A stretch of DNA of 64,000 nt from a virus. Shown piece by piece: positions 1 to 7,329 of the stretch; the stretch's first letter is position 1; each line of letters starts with the position of its first letter. Below the pieces are notes generated by a model. That model saw nothing but the letters and a program-made list of their open reading frames with translations, had not been told where the DNA came from and searched no databases. A program made the translations under genes and the position numbers. Location: the IMG/VR virus record IMGVR_UViG_3300046373_000039, positions 20,284 to 84,283 of that record; one strand, 5' to 3'.

Positions 1-1
1 C

Positions 2-304
2 GAATTCGACTTCCTTTTGCGTGCCAAAGTACCACGTAGCTCAAAGCTGTATTTGTGCTATGAAGATGGTCGTGACATTCAACAACAGAATATTTGCCGA
101 TACTATCCATCTGAACACGGCGGTAAATTGGTTAAGTTGATGCCAGCTTTGATTGATGGTGGTGAGTGGCGTAGACTTGGTATGGACACAGCATACTCAG
201 TAGAAACTTGTAATAACATTACAGATTTTGATTGGAAAAAACTCAATTATGAGTATTATATTAACGAAGCTTTAAAGCTCGTAGAAGGTGTGGGGTTAAA
301 ATGA
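2..304 (+). CDS. C-terminal end of a replication protein, possibly family B DNA polymerase (cut by window edge)
   Basis: The frame is open to the left edge of the window, so only the last 100 codons are present and the TTG at 17 need not be the true start. The end of the protein contains the string NYEYYINEALKLVEG, which resembles the thumb segment near the C-terminus of family B DNA polymerases (D-x-x-YYIE-type). This is a weak resemblance and the catalytic motifs lie outside the window. Its stop codon overlaps the ATG of the next gene by four bases, and that gene is an HNH endonuclease. The neighbouring SSB and exonuclease genes fit a replication role. Confidence 0.4.
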   Translation, partial: EFDFLLRAKVPRSSKLYLCYEDGRDIQQQNICRYYPSEHGGKLVKLMPALIDGGEWRRLGMDTAYSVETCNNITDFDWKKLNYEYYINEALKLVEGVGLK

Positions 305-882
305 CGGGCATTAGGGACTATAAGGAGGCTTCACTATATTTTGAATATGATGAAAATTCACCTTCAGGACTAAAGTGGAAAGAAAATTCAGGATGGACAG
401 GTAAATATTTTAAAAGATTTCAAGGTACATATGCTGGTTCAAAATGTAAAAATCAAAAAAGGGTTTTCACAGCATGGGTAATGAGAGTAAATTCTAAAAA
501 TTATTTAGCTCATAGAATAATCTGGTGCCTATTTAATGGCAATATAGACGAAAGTTTAAATATTGATCATATAGATGGTAATCCATTAAATAATAAGATT
601 GACAATTTGAGGCTAATCACTCAGACTATTAATAACAGAAATCATGCAAAACAGGTGAATAATAAAACTGGAAAAACTGGCGTGAGTAGATTGACTACGA
701 GAGGCGTTGAGTATTATTCTGCAACATGGTCGGAACCGTTAAAAGGAGCTAGATCTAAAAGGTTCAGTATCAAAAAGTATGGAGAGGCTAAAGCTTTTGA
801 GCTAGCCAGCGAATATAGGGATATGAAAATGGCTGAATTTGATCAGTTAGGATTAACCTACTCTGATAGACATGGATTATGA
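301..882 (+). CDS. HNH homing endonuclease with AP2-type DNA-binding domain
   Basis: A 193-residue free-standing homing endonuclease. Residues about 68-112 form the HNH_3-type nuclease core: HRIIW at 71, then IDHIDGN around 88-94 and NKIDNLRL at 98-105. Residues about 124-183 resemble an AP2/ERF DNA-binding domain, the usual partner of this nuclease type in phages. It would cut a specific phage or host site and spread by repair copying. It overlaps the preceding gene by four bases (ATGA) and is followed by a promoter, so it looks inserted at an operon boundary. Codon use is more AT-rich than in nearby replication genes. Confidence 0.85.
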   Translation: MTGIRDYKEASLYFEYDENSPSGLKWKENSGWTGKYFKRFQGTYAGSKCKNQKRVFTAWVMRVNSKNYLAHRIIWCLFNGNIDESLNIDHIDGNPLNNKIDNLRLITQTINNRNHAKQVNNKTGKTGVSRLTTRGVEYYSATWSEPLKGARSKRFSIKKYGEAKAFELASEYRDMKMAEFDQLGLTYSDRHGL

Positions 883-903
883 AAGAAATCTCAAAATAAA
901 ACC

Positions 904-932
904 TTTACACAACACTCTTATTATGCGATAAT
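904..932 (+). promoter_or_regulatory. Sigma-70 type promoter
   Basis: TTTACA at 904-909, a 17-base spacer and GATAAT at 927-932. It lies in the gap after the HNH gene and reads into the gene at 975 and the SSB operon. Both boxes are near consensus for host RNA polymerase. Confidence 0.7.
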
Positions 933-974
933 ATACGTGTAAATTAAATATCAAGCTGAATGAAGGAGAGGGAA

Positions 975-1163
975 ATGAAGACTGAACAAGAATATAGCGA
1001 CATGGCAGACCTGCACTACGCACATCAGTTTGGTCAAGATTATGTTCGTCAAGGTTATAATAAAAATATTATTACAGAATTTGATAAAACCTTTAAGGGC
1101 GGGCATATTTACAAACAAGAGTTTGATCGTGGCGTAAAATACGAAGAAACAAAATTTAACTAA
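975..1163 (+). CDS. Hypothetical protein, 62 aa
   Basis: First gene of the operon behind the promoter at 904-932. An upstream in-frame ATG at 960 overlaps the Shine-Dalgarno AAGGAGAGG (963-971). The ATG at 975 has that site just upstream and is the better start. The protein is small, polar and rich in Tyr, Lys and Asp, with no recognised domain. Function unknown. Confidence 0.7.
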   Translation: MKTEQEYSDMADLHYAHQFGQDYVRQGYNKNIITEFDKTFKGGHIYKQEFDRGVKYEETKFN

Positions 1164-1180
1164 ACCCGAGGAGAAATAAA

Positions 1181-1354
1181 ATGAACACACTAATCCAATA
1201 CGTAGTAGCAGATGAACAAAACGTGTACGCTAGTGCATCAACTCGTAAAGATGCCCGTACATATCTCAAAACTGTAAAGCAAGAACTTGGTAAAACCACA
1301 GCTAAGATTTATCAGCAAGAGTTTCTACTTTTGTCTGAAAAGCAGGTTCGATAA
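1181..1354 (+). CDS. Hypothetical protein, 57 aa
   Basis: Short gene with a strong site (GAGGAG about ten bases before the ATG), beginning MNTLIQYVV and ending SEKQVR. It sits 17 bases after the previous stop and one base before the next start, so it is part of the same operon. A short beta strand followed by a basic helix is plausible. Function unknown. Confidence 0.65.
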   Translation: MNTLIQYVVADEQNVYASASTRKDARTYLKTVKQELGKTTAKIYQQEFLLLSEKQVR

Positions 1355-1355
1355 G

Positions 1356-1583
1356 ATGGGCACCATCCGCATTACTGAAACATCCCGTACAAGCGAACTA
1401 TCCTCAACAGTTGAATATGAATTCAGTGACTTCCAAGATTATATTTCTTGGCGTAATCTGCAAAGTAAACAACTGAAAGATTCTCTGATGGATATCTTTG
1501 GTGGACTTGGAGATATTCCAGGGGAAGAGTCTCAGGCAGAGATTGTAGATATTTCTGTTGGGAAGAAACCTACGAAACATTAA
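1356..1583 (+). CDS. Hypothetical protein, 75 aa
   Basis: Starts at ATG 1356, directly after the previous stop. A longer reading from 1287 would overlap the upstream gene and is less likely. The protein begins MGTIRITETSR and is acidic and hydrophilic in the middle. No domain was recognised. Translation is probably coupled to the upstream gene, because the ribosome site (AGCAGG) is weak. Confidence 0.6.
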   Translation: MGTIRITETSRTSELSSTVEYEFSDFQDYISWRNLQSKQLKDSLMDIFGGLGDIPGEESQAEIVDISVGKKPTKH

Positions 1584-1597
1584 TTGAGGAGAAATAA

Positions 1598-1891
1598 ATG
1601 CTAGAAGAAGTAATGCAATACATTGAGTTAATTCCAGAGTTCAAACCAGTTGTACGTAAAGTGCTTGATGGTCTGAAAGCTTATGAAGAAGAGTGTAACG
1701 AGATTACAGACTTTGTAATTGACCGTACAGTTGCTAACAAAGTTAAAATGTACAAAGCTTTCCAAGCTGCTGGTATTAGTGATGATCATTCGTTGGTTCT
1801 GACAGTGAACACTTATCAGCAGTTTGAGAAAACTGCAAAAGAATTTGGTAAGAATATTTCGGCTAACAAAGCGGATAAGATTGCTAAATAA
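1598..1891 (+). CDS. Hypothetical protein, 97 aa
   Basis: Clear GAGGAG ribosome site ahead of the ATG. The sequence looks almost entirely helical (MLEEVMQYIELIPEFKPV...), with a basic C-terminus (NKADKIAK). It lies between the first small genes and the SSB gene, so a replication accessory role is possible but not shown. No known domain. Confidence 0.7.
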   Translation: MLEEVMQYIELIPEFKPVVRKVLDGLKAYEEECNEITDFVIDRTVANKVKMYKAFQAAGISDDHSLVLTVNTYQQFEKTAKEFGKNISANKADKIAK

Positions 1892-1957
1892 ACGAGTCTT
1901 AAAATACTCAACGTAATAGTGAACTAAATTAATACACACCAAAATAGAGAGAAATAA

Positions 1958-2650
1958 ATGACTACTTCTGTAATTGTAAAACAACTTCCTAAGTCTGGTA
2001 CTCTGGAAACCTTTAACGTGTACATCTTGAACACGCCTGTGTTCTATGCGAAAGTGCATGACGTGAAGTTTAAATATCAAAGCACTACTGATAAAGAATA
2101 CAGCCTCACTCCTTTTGTAGACGAGGAGACAAAAGACAGGCTGCTAGACGAAGTTATGTTGAACAAAACTTTTGCCCAAGTTGGTAAGGATAAAACATCA
2201 AAGGCGCCGCGGCGCATCAAGTATCCTCTGTCTTCACAAGTTGAAGAGGGCAAGACAAACTATGATGTAGTTGATGGTTTGTTTGGCTTCACTGTAGCAA
2301 AACCTGAGTTCAGCAAGGCCGGTAACAAGATGTCAGTCAATGTTATTGACAAAGATGGTCAAGCGTTCACAGCCGATATCGGCAATGGGTCTGTATGTAC
2401 TCTGAAACTTTTTGGTTACAAAAACGTTGAAGGTCAACTGACGGTTACGTTGGACACTGTACAGGTCATTGAACATGTACCTTATGAAAGCAAAGGCGGT
2501 GACGGTAGCGTTGAAGATGAGGTTCTGGGTAACTACAAGGTTAAGAAGGCTGAGCCTAAAACAAATGAAGAGGAAGCTCCAGCACCAAAGACTAAAGCGG
2601 CACTAGAGCCTGTAGCGATTGACGAAGAGGAAGACCCACTTCCATTCTGA
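1958..2650 (+). CDS. ssb: Single-stranded DNA-binding protein
   Basis: A 230-residue protein with the layout of a phage SSB. Residues 1 to about 180 are beta-rich (many alternating V/I/T segments, consistent with an OB fold). A low-complexity linker (about 190-215) follows, and then a strongly acidic tail ending EEEDPLPF, the kind of tip through which SSB proteins recruit polymerase, helicase and nuclease partners. It would coat ssDNA at the phage replication fork. The position between the possible polymerase fragment and the FEN-type exonuclease fits. The body does not obviously match bacterial SSB; a T7 gp2.5-like relationship is possible. The call rests mainly on size, context and the acidic tail. 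Confidence 0.7.
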   Translation: MTTSVIVKQLPKSGTLETFNVYILNTPVFYAKVHDVKFKYQSTTDKEYSLTPFVDEETKDRLLDEVMLNKTFAQVGKDKTSKAPRRIKYPLSSQVEEGKTNYDVVDGLFGFTVAKPEFSKAGNKMSVNVIDKDGQAFTADIGNGSVCTLKLFGYKNVEGQLTVTLDTVQVIEHVPYESKGGDGSVEDEVLGNYKVKKAEPKTNEEEAPAPKTKAALEPVAIDEEEDPLPF

Positions 2651-2697
2651 TCTAAAACAAGGTACATGGATTGTGCCACTTATTTAAGGAGAGATTT

Positions 2698-2859
2698 ATG
2701 CAACTATCTGAAAGTGAGTTACTTAGTCTATTTGTGAAACGATATACTGAAATGAAAGGTAAGCAACGAAATGATCGACGAGATTACAAACCAGTTGAAG
2801 AAGCGCTGGATGCATTTGTAACCAAGTTTAAAGAAATCAATTCAACTCGATACATTTAA
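2698..2859 (+). CDS. Hypothetical protein, 53 aa
   Basis: Begins at ATG 2698 with AAGGAGAG just upstream. An upstream in-frame start at 2671 lacks such a site. Helical, charged (MQLSESELLSLFVKRY...), with no known domain. Part of the SSB operon. Confidence 0.6.
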   Translation: MQLSESELLSLFVKRYTEMKGKQRNDRRDYKPVEEALDAFVTKFKEINSTRYI

Positions 2860-2869
2860 GGGGACAAGC

Positions 2870-3001
2870 ATGACTGAAGCAACCTTGAACACAGAATCAC
2901 AAACACTGAAGAATTTATATGATGCACTTGATAAAGCAATTGCAAGTGAACAAGCGGATTTGATTAATGTGCTGAGTTCAGCAATTCAACGACTACGATA
3001 A
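2870..3001 (+). CDS. Hypothetical protein, 43 aa
   Basis: Very short gene preceded by AGGGGA and following the previous stop by ten bases. It begins MTEATLNTE and ends SAIQRLR and is predicted fully helical. Its stop (TAA) overlaps the ribosome site of the next gene, so the two are probably translated together. Function unknown. Confidence 0.55.
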   Translation: MTEATLNTESQTLKNLYDALDKAIASEQADLINVLSSAIQRLR

Positions 3002-3012
3002 GGAGAAATACA

Positions 3013-3288
3013 TTGGAAACTATGATGCACATTGGTGCAAAGCTTGATAAAGAAACAGCAGATAATGCTTCAAATGCAATTGAGCAAATCTTGAAGGCAG
3101 CCTTTGAGTATCGCAGTAGCGATAAAGTTTTGCTGAAGAGTTTGGATGTGCTTAAAGCTGCTGTTACTGTACAAGGTGTTAATATTAGTGGCTGTACATT
3201 TGATAATGATCAGAGCAAAAAGGTTATTATTGAAGTCCTCTCTGATTACACAATACCTAATAGCAGTGCTGTAGAATACAAACTTTAA
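3013..3288 (+). CDS. Hypothetical protein, 91 aa
   Basis: Likely TTG start at 3013, because AAGGAG at 3000-3005 is well spaced for it. An in-frame ATG at 3022 is an alternative that removes three residues. The N-terminal half is helical and the second half mixed (TVQGVNISGCTFDND). No domain recognised. Lies in the SSB operon. Confidence 0.65.
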   Translation: METMMHIGAKLDKETADNASNAIEQILKAAFEYRSSDKVLLKSLDVLKAAVTVQGVNISGCTFDNDQSKKVIIEVLSDYTIPNSSAVEYKL

Positions 3289-3298
3289 GGAGAAACAA

Positions 3299-3556
3299 AT
3301 GATTACCGAACGAGAACTATACGACCGTCTTGTAGACCTAGAAACTCAAAAGCTTACTCTTACTGCTGACATCAATGCTTTGAAAGCTGACAGTAAGTAT
3401 AGTGAATATGATAATCCAAAAGGCTTGGCAAAAGAAGATATTAAGAATATTCATGGTGCCAGCAAGCTTCGTGCAAAGGCTGACTACGAAGAGAAGAAAG
3501 AAGCTGCTCAAGCTGTGTTCAAGAAGTATGAAGAACTTGAGCAATATAATGACTGA
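3299..3556 (+). CDS. Hypothetical coiled-coil protein, 85 aa
   Basis: Good AAGGAG site before the ATG. Two highly charged helical stretches (residues about 4-30 and 55-85) suggest a coiled coil or helical hairpin. Last gene before a strong terminator, so it closes the SSB operon. No family recognised. Confidence 0.65.
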   Translation: MITERELYDRLVDLETQKLTLTADINALKADSKYSEYDNPKGLAKEDIKNIHGASKLRAKADYEEKKEAAQAVFKKYEELEQYND

Positions 3557-3568
3557 TAAGTAATATTG

Positions 3569-3595
3569 AGGGGAGCTTTTTGCTCCCCTTTGTTT
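3569..3595 (+). terminator. Rho-independent terminator
   Basis: Perfect 8-base-pair stem AGGGGAGC / GCTCCCCT with a five-T loop, followed by a T-rich run (TTTGTTT). Ends the SSB operon before the exonuclease gene. Confidence 0.85.
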
Positions 3596-3610
3596 AAGTG
3601 GGAGAAATAA

Positions 3611-4678
3611 GTGAGTGATAAATACGAACTAGTCTTACTGGATGCTGACACTCCGGTCTTTAAAGCTGCAAAGTCTGTGCAACAAGATTACATTATCGTA
3701 AGCCGTAAATCTGATGGCGCAACTAAACGGTATAAGAACAAAACTGAATTCTGGGGACACCACAAAAAGAAAGAGGGTGGTGAGCTTGCAAAGAACAATC
3801 TTATTCGTATTGAGAGAGGACTTGAGCCAAATAAACCAGAAGATTATGAAGTAGAAGAGTGTGCTGAATTGGTACCTGAAATTGAGGATCATGTAGCAGC
3901 AGGAGTAGAACAGTTTGACCGATTTGTAGGTAAAATTAAGGGATTAAACCTTGCTCAAGACTACAGGCTAGGCATTGGTGGGAATGGTAACTTTCGCTAC
4001 GAAATGTCTCAACAATTGCCCTATAAAGGGGCTAGGAAGGACAAGCCTTTATTGTTCCTTGAAATTAAAGAAGCCATTATTAAAAAGTATCGAAACAAAG
4101 TTGTAGTGGTTGATGATGAAGAAGTAGATGATTGGTGTTCAATCAAGGGTTATGAGAACTACAAACATTTTCTTAAAACAGGTAAGTGGAAATATGTTCT
4201 TGGGTTCTTGGATAAAGACATCAAACAAGTTATTTCTCCTCAGTTCAACTTTGATGATCAGTTTCCAGAAGTGATTATTCCAACCCCGTTTGATGCTGCT
4301 AAATGTTTTGCAAGCCAATGCCTAAGCGGGGATCTGTCCACGGACAATATTCTTGGACTTCCTAACTTTACAAAAGAGATTCAAGAGAAATATAAGTTAG
4401 GTGGAACTCGTGGAATTGGTAAGGCTACTGCTCTGAAGTACCTTGAATCGGCAACAACTATCAAAGAGTTGTTTGAACGAGTTGTTGAGGCTTATAAGAG
4501 CTATTACGGAACACAGAAGCAAGAGCTTGTCAGTCACACAGGACAGTGCTTGATGTGGGATTGGTTGGACTTTTTGCAAGACAATGCTCAGCTTCTCTAC
4601 TTGCGAAGAGAGGAAAGCGAGATGTATCATATTTGTACTACATTAGATAAATTAGGGATTGATTATGGAGTTGATTGA
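3611..4678 (+). CDS. 5'-3' exonuclease, FEN/T7 gp6-like
   Basis: A 355-residue metal-dependent 5' nuclease of the FEN superfamily, likely to remove RNA primers and trim 5' ends during replication and recombination. Metal-binding positions can be followed: D11 and D13 near the N-terminus (LLDAD), an acidic cluster D168-D174 (DDEEVDD) and D201/D203 (LDKD). A third cluster around 240-251 (GDLSTDNILGLP) leads into a helix-three-turn-helix, RGIGKATALKYL (267-278), which grips duplex DNA. Start is GTG 3611 with GGAGAAATAA ahead of it. The 3' end overlaps an HNH endonuclease gene by 14 bases. Confidence 0.85.
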   Translation: MSDKYELVLLDADTPVFKAAKSVQQDYIIVSRKSDGATKRYKNKTEFWGHHKKKEGGELAKNNLIRIERGLEPNKPEDYEVEECAELVPEIEDHVAAGVEQFDRFVGKIKGLNLAQDYRLGIGGNGNFRYEMSQQLPYKGARKDKPLLFLEIKEAIIKKYRNKVVVVDDEEVDDWCSIKGYENYKHFLKTGKWKYVLGFLDKDIKQVISPQFNFDDQFPEVIIPTPFDAAKCFASQCLSGDLSTDNILGLPNFTKEIQEKYKLGGTRGIGKATALKYLESATTIKELFERVVEAYKSYYGTQKQELVSHTGQCLMWDWLDFLQDNAQLLYLRREESEMYHICTTLDKLGIDYGVD

Positions 4679-5399
4679 CAGAAAAACGGCATTAGATTTA
4701 GGGTTAACCACTTATTTCACCGGTAAGGCTTGTTTGAAAGGACACATTACAGTGAGACGTGTGGGTTGTGGTAGTTGCATTGAGTGTCGTAGAATCAGAA
4801 CTAAGAGGTGGCGAGAAGAGGGTAAACAGACAGAATTTGTTCCCGCAGGCAAGCCTTTACCATCCCAAGAGTTTTTAAGGGAATGTTTTGATTATATTTT
4901 TGAGACAGGTCAATTAATTTGGAGGACTAGACCGAGGCATCATTTTGCAACTCAACGAGGTTGTAGTACAGCCAATTCTAGGTTTGCTAATAAAGTTGCT
5001 GGACACTATCACAGCAGGAATGGATACCTTGAAATTAGATTTGATAAAAATCTATATAAGGGACATAGGATTATCTATAAACTTTTGACTGGAGAAGATC
5101 CTGAAGGCATGCTTGACCACATTGATGGTGATGTATCTAACAATAGAATAGAAAATCTTAGGGCTTGCACTGCACAAGAAAATGCCAGAAACTCAAATAA
5201 GAGGTCGCAGAAAGGTAAAGCAACGAGTGTATACAAAGGTGTTAATAAACATAGAAATCTTTGGAAAGTTACATTGACCATAAATGATAACGAGGTGAAG
5301 ATAGTCAGAACTTTTAAAACTGAGATTGAAGCTGCGCTATGTTACGACGAGCTGGCTAAAGAGCATTATGGAGAATTTGCACAGTTGAATTTCCCATGA
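4665..5399 (+). CDS. HNH homing endonuclease with AP2-type domain
   Basis: A 244-residue free-standing endonuclease. The N-terminus has a possible zinc-binding knot (CLKGH, then CGSCIECRR). The HNH_3 core follows: GHRIIYKLL, DHIDGD and NNRIENLRAC. The C-terminal third resembles AP2 (YKGVNKHRNLWKVTL). The ATG at 4665 lies inside the end of the exonuclease gene (a TTG at 4659 is possible), and the stop overlaps the next start by four bases. It is therefore neatly wedged between the exonuclease and the gene at 5396, as expected of a mobile endonuclease. Confidence 0.85.
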   Translation: MELIDRKTALDLGLTTYFTGKACLKGHITVRRVGCGSCIECRRIRTKRWREEGKQTEFVPAGKPLPSQEFLRECFDYIFETGQLIWRTRPRHHFATQRGCSTANSRFANKVAGHYHSRNGYLEIRFDKNLYKGHRIIYKLLTGEDPEGMLDHIDGDVSNNRIENLRACTAQENARNSNKRSQKGKATSVYKGVNKHRNLWKVTLTINDNEVKIVRTFKTEIEAALCYDELAKEHYGEFAQLNFP

Positions 5400-6004
5400 C
5401 ACTTCCAACCCAAGCTGACATTGACAAACGTAAAGCTAATCTTGAGAAATTCCTAAAAGAAATTGATCCCATGACAGGGAAGTCACATGAGAAGAGTATG
5501 GTCAGTGTTGTACGTTCATCTATTCGTAAAGCGTGGATGCGTTCACCTACAAAGCTAGCTTACTTGTATATGAAGACAGAGCCTGACATGGACCCTAACA
5601 CTCGCACGAAGTGGAAAGTTATGTGCGAGTGTTGTGGGAACTACTTCAAGATCAATGAGGTTGAGTGTGACCATATTGAAGGACACAACACATTCACCAA
5701 AGTATCAGATTTTCAAACTTACTTTGACAGTATCTTGATGGTTGGATTTGATGGCTTGCAAATTTTGTGTTCTGAGAACTGCCACCCCACAAAGACTTTG
5801 GCAGAAAAACTTGACATATCTTTCGAATCTGCTAAAATTGAACGTGAAGTAATTAAAATCTGTAAACTGAAAGCATCAGAAATTGATTCTTGGCTAAAAG
5901 AGCGTAGTGTTGTAGTAGCTAAGAATCCAAAAAGCAGACGTGATGCTGTTCGTAAAGTGCTAGAAGAGGAGATGAAAAATGAGTCAAGTTTATGTAGTAA
6001 CTAA
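5396..6004 (+). CDS. Zinc-containing HNH nuclease-like protein
   Basis: A 202-residue protein whose middle has the pattern of a zinc-stabilised HNH nuclease: CECCGNYF, then ECDHIEGHNTF, then LCSENCHPTKT. The DHI histidine would be the catalytic base, and the paired cysteines would hold a zinc. Unlike the AP2-type homing enzymes it lacks a C-terminal DNA-binding domain; the flanks are helical and basic. Standing downstream of the exonuclease (the HNH gene between them looks like an insertion), it may be a resident phage nuclease acting on host DNA or replication intermediates. That role is inference. Confidence 0.65.
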   Translation: MTLPTQADIDKRKANLEKFLKEIDPMTGKSHEKSMVSVVRSSIRKAWMRSPTKLAYLYMKTEPDMDPNTRTKWKVMCECCGNYFKINEVECDHIEGHNTFTKVSDFQTYFDSILMVGFDGLQILCSENCHPTKTLAEKLDISFESAKIEREVIKICKLKASEIDSWLKERSVVVAKNPKSRRDAVRKVLEEEMKNESSLCSN

Positions 6005-6149
6005 CCCAGAGCTTGGTTGGGATTGTGTCGTAGCTGTATTCAAGTGTGACGATGTTTCTAAAGAAAGTATTAAAAAGGTCTTTTCAGAAGATATCTATGT
6101 AATCCATTGTCCTCAAGAAGTTCATAAAGATACAGGAGAATTCCAATGA
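5979..6149 (+). CDS. Hypothetical protein, 56 aa
   Basis: Starts at ATG 5979 inside the 3' end of the nuclease-like gene (26-base overlap) with GAGGAG upstream. Begins MSQVYVVTNPELGWD and ends DTGEFQ; a beta-alpha-beta mini-domain is likely. This kind of short domain with VYVVTN...GWD...V is common among uncharacterised phage proteins. Function unknown. Confidence 0.65.
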   Translation: MSQVYVVTNPELGWDCVVAVFKCDDVSKESIKKVFSEDIYVIHCPQEVHKDTGEFQ

Positions 6150-6319
6150 GCAAGCTAAGTAAAGAGACTATGTACACAGAACTGAGTATTCAAATTGGTT
6201 CATTGACTGCAAAGGTTGATAAGATTTTGGAACTACTTCTTGAAGATCAGAAACTTTACACTATCAACCAGACAGTAAATATTCTTGATGATGAGAAGTT
6301 TCGTGAGGAGTTCAAATAA
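6146..6319 (+). CDS. Hypothetical protein, 57 aa
   Basis: Overlaps the previous gene by four bases (ATGA), with AGGAG upstream. Predicted helical, leucine- and lysine-rich (MSKLSKETMY...LTAKVDKILELL), possibly a short coiled coil. Function unknown. Confidence 0.6.
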   Translation: MSKLSKETMYTELSIQIGSLTAKVDKILELLLEDQKLYTINQTVNILDDEKFREEFK

Positions 6320-6432
6320 TGATGCTTAAAGATCGATTCACTCTTTCGACCTATATTGAGATGTCAGTTCAATACTATACATTCTTCTATGTGTGGGCTT
6401 GCCAATTCCAACCTACAATTCTTGGGTTTTAG
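6319..6432 (+). CDS. Possible small protein, 37 aa
   Basis: A short frame that begins on the stop of the previous gene (TAATG overlap) and ends three bases before the start chosen for the next one. It encodes an aromatic-rich peptide (IEMSVQYYTFFYVWACQFQ) that could be membrane-associated. The tight fit supports a gene, but length and a weak ribosome site leave doubt. Confidence 0.4.
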   Translation: MMLKDRFTLSTYIEMSVQYYTFFYVWACQFQPTILGF

Positions 6433-6434
6433 CT

Positions 6435-6653
6435 ATGGGAGACGTCAGGGAGTTATTTCCTAAGAAGGTTGATAAGGTTACTGTTGAAGTAGATCCTCTT
6501 ACATACTGGAAATTGCGTAATGAAGTGATTTCTGATGAATTTATTAAATACAATGCCTACGAGAAACAAGAGATTCTTGATACGGTGCTTCAGATGAACT
6601 TGGAGCTTTACGGATTAGTTATTAAATTGAAGGAGAGATTAAATGAAAACTGA
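6435..6653 (+). CDS. Hypothetical protein, 72 aa
   Basis: ATG 6435 chosen because the longer reading from GTG 6393 overlaps the small frame upstream. The sequence begins MGDVRELFPKKVDKVTVEVD and ends LKERLNEN, a strand followed by helices. Next gene starts within its last codons. Function unknown. Confidence 0.55.
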   Translation: MGDVRELFPKKVDKVTVEVDPLTYWKLRNEVISDEFIKYNAYEKQEILDTVLQMNLELYGLVIKLKERLNEN

Positions 6654-6783
6654 AATTTTAAATAATGGTGAACCTTTTCCTCTTAATTTTAATAAGATTG
6701 ATGAAATTATTATTTGTCATGGTGCTGTTCAATGTTTTCGAAGTGGAAGCTGTTATGCCACATATTCATTGAGTATGTTTTAA
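6643..6783 (+). CDS. Hypothetical protein, 46 aa
   Basis: AAGGAGAGATTAA directly before the ATG. Contains three cysteines (IIICHGAVQCFRSGSC). It overlaps the end of the previous gene by 11 bases. It lies just upstream of an HNH insertion, so it may once have been longer or had a different neighbour. Function unknown. Confidence 0.5.
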   Translation: MKTEILNNGEPFPLNFNKIDEIIICHGAVQCFRSGSCYATYSLSMF

Positions 6784-6830
6784 GAAGACAGTACACAAAC
6801 AATTTCTATTAAAGATGAGGAGTGATTGGT

Positions 6831-6875
6831 TTGAAACATTTGATCATTGTTGGTAAAGATGACAGCAACAACTGA
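6831..6875 (+). pseudogene. Possible truncated leader frame (14 codons) upstream of HNH gene
   Basis: A GAGGAG site at 6817-6822 is correctly spaced for TTG 6831, which opens a frame of only 14 codons (MKHLIIVGKDDSNN). The HNH start lies inside it. It may be the remains of a gene cut short when the endonuclease inserted, or only a leader that helps translate the HNH gene. No function can be assigned. Confidence 0.3.
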
Positions 6876-7329
6876 ACGAGTATGTAAAAATTGTGAAGTT
6901 ATTTTTACTAGGGTAGTCAGAGCCGCACAGTTGTTTTGTTCGGCTGATTGTAGGAAGAAATATTGGAACAAACAGTGTTCAGACTCCAGCCACAAATGGC
7001 ACAAAAACAATCCAGAAAGAGTGATGTTACGATCAGCTAAACATAGAGCTAAGAAACAAGGGGTGGCTTTTGATTTGGTCTTAGGGGATATCGTAATACC
7101 GGAATATTGTCCTGTGCTAGGCATCAAACTAGAATGTAATGCAGGTAATGGAGGAGCTAAACAGAACTCACCATCTCTGGATAGAATAGTCCCCGCTCTA
7201 GGTTATGTGAAAGGTAATATTCAGGTTATGAGTCATTTAGCAAATGTAATGAAACACGATGCAAACCCTGAGCAACTTCTTAATTTCGCTGCTTGGGTTA
7301 TTGAAACTTACCGAGGAGAAACAAATTGA
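6859..7329 (+). CDS. HNH endonuclease with N-terminal zinc finger
   Basis: A 156-residue protein. A four-cysteine zinc finger near the N-terminus (C9, C12, C27, C31) is followed by a small HNH-type nuclease region ending in SLDRIVPALGYVKGNIQVMS and the short NVMKHDAN segment. This architecture is common in phage homing endonucleases. The ATG at 6859 is preferred over TTGs at 6847/6850. The 3' end overlaps the TTG of the metallophosphoesterase gene by four bases, so it too is inserted tightly between phage genes. Confidence 0.75.
   Translation: MTATTERVCKNCEVIFTRVVRAAQLFCSADCRKKYWNKQCSDSSHKWHKNNPERVMLRSAKHRAKKQGVAFDLVLGDIVIPEYCPVLGIKLECNAGNGGAKQNSPSLDRIVPALGYVKGNIQVMSHLANVMKHDANPEQLLNFAAWVIETYRGETN

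Noticed and set aside
1287-1355. Longer start for the gene at 1356
   Set aside because: It would overlap the well-formed gene at 1181-1354 and has no ribosome site.
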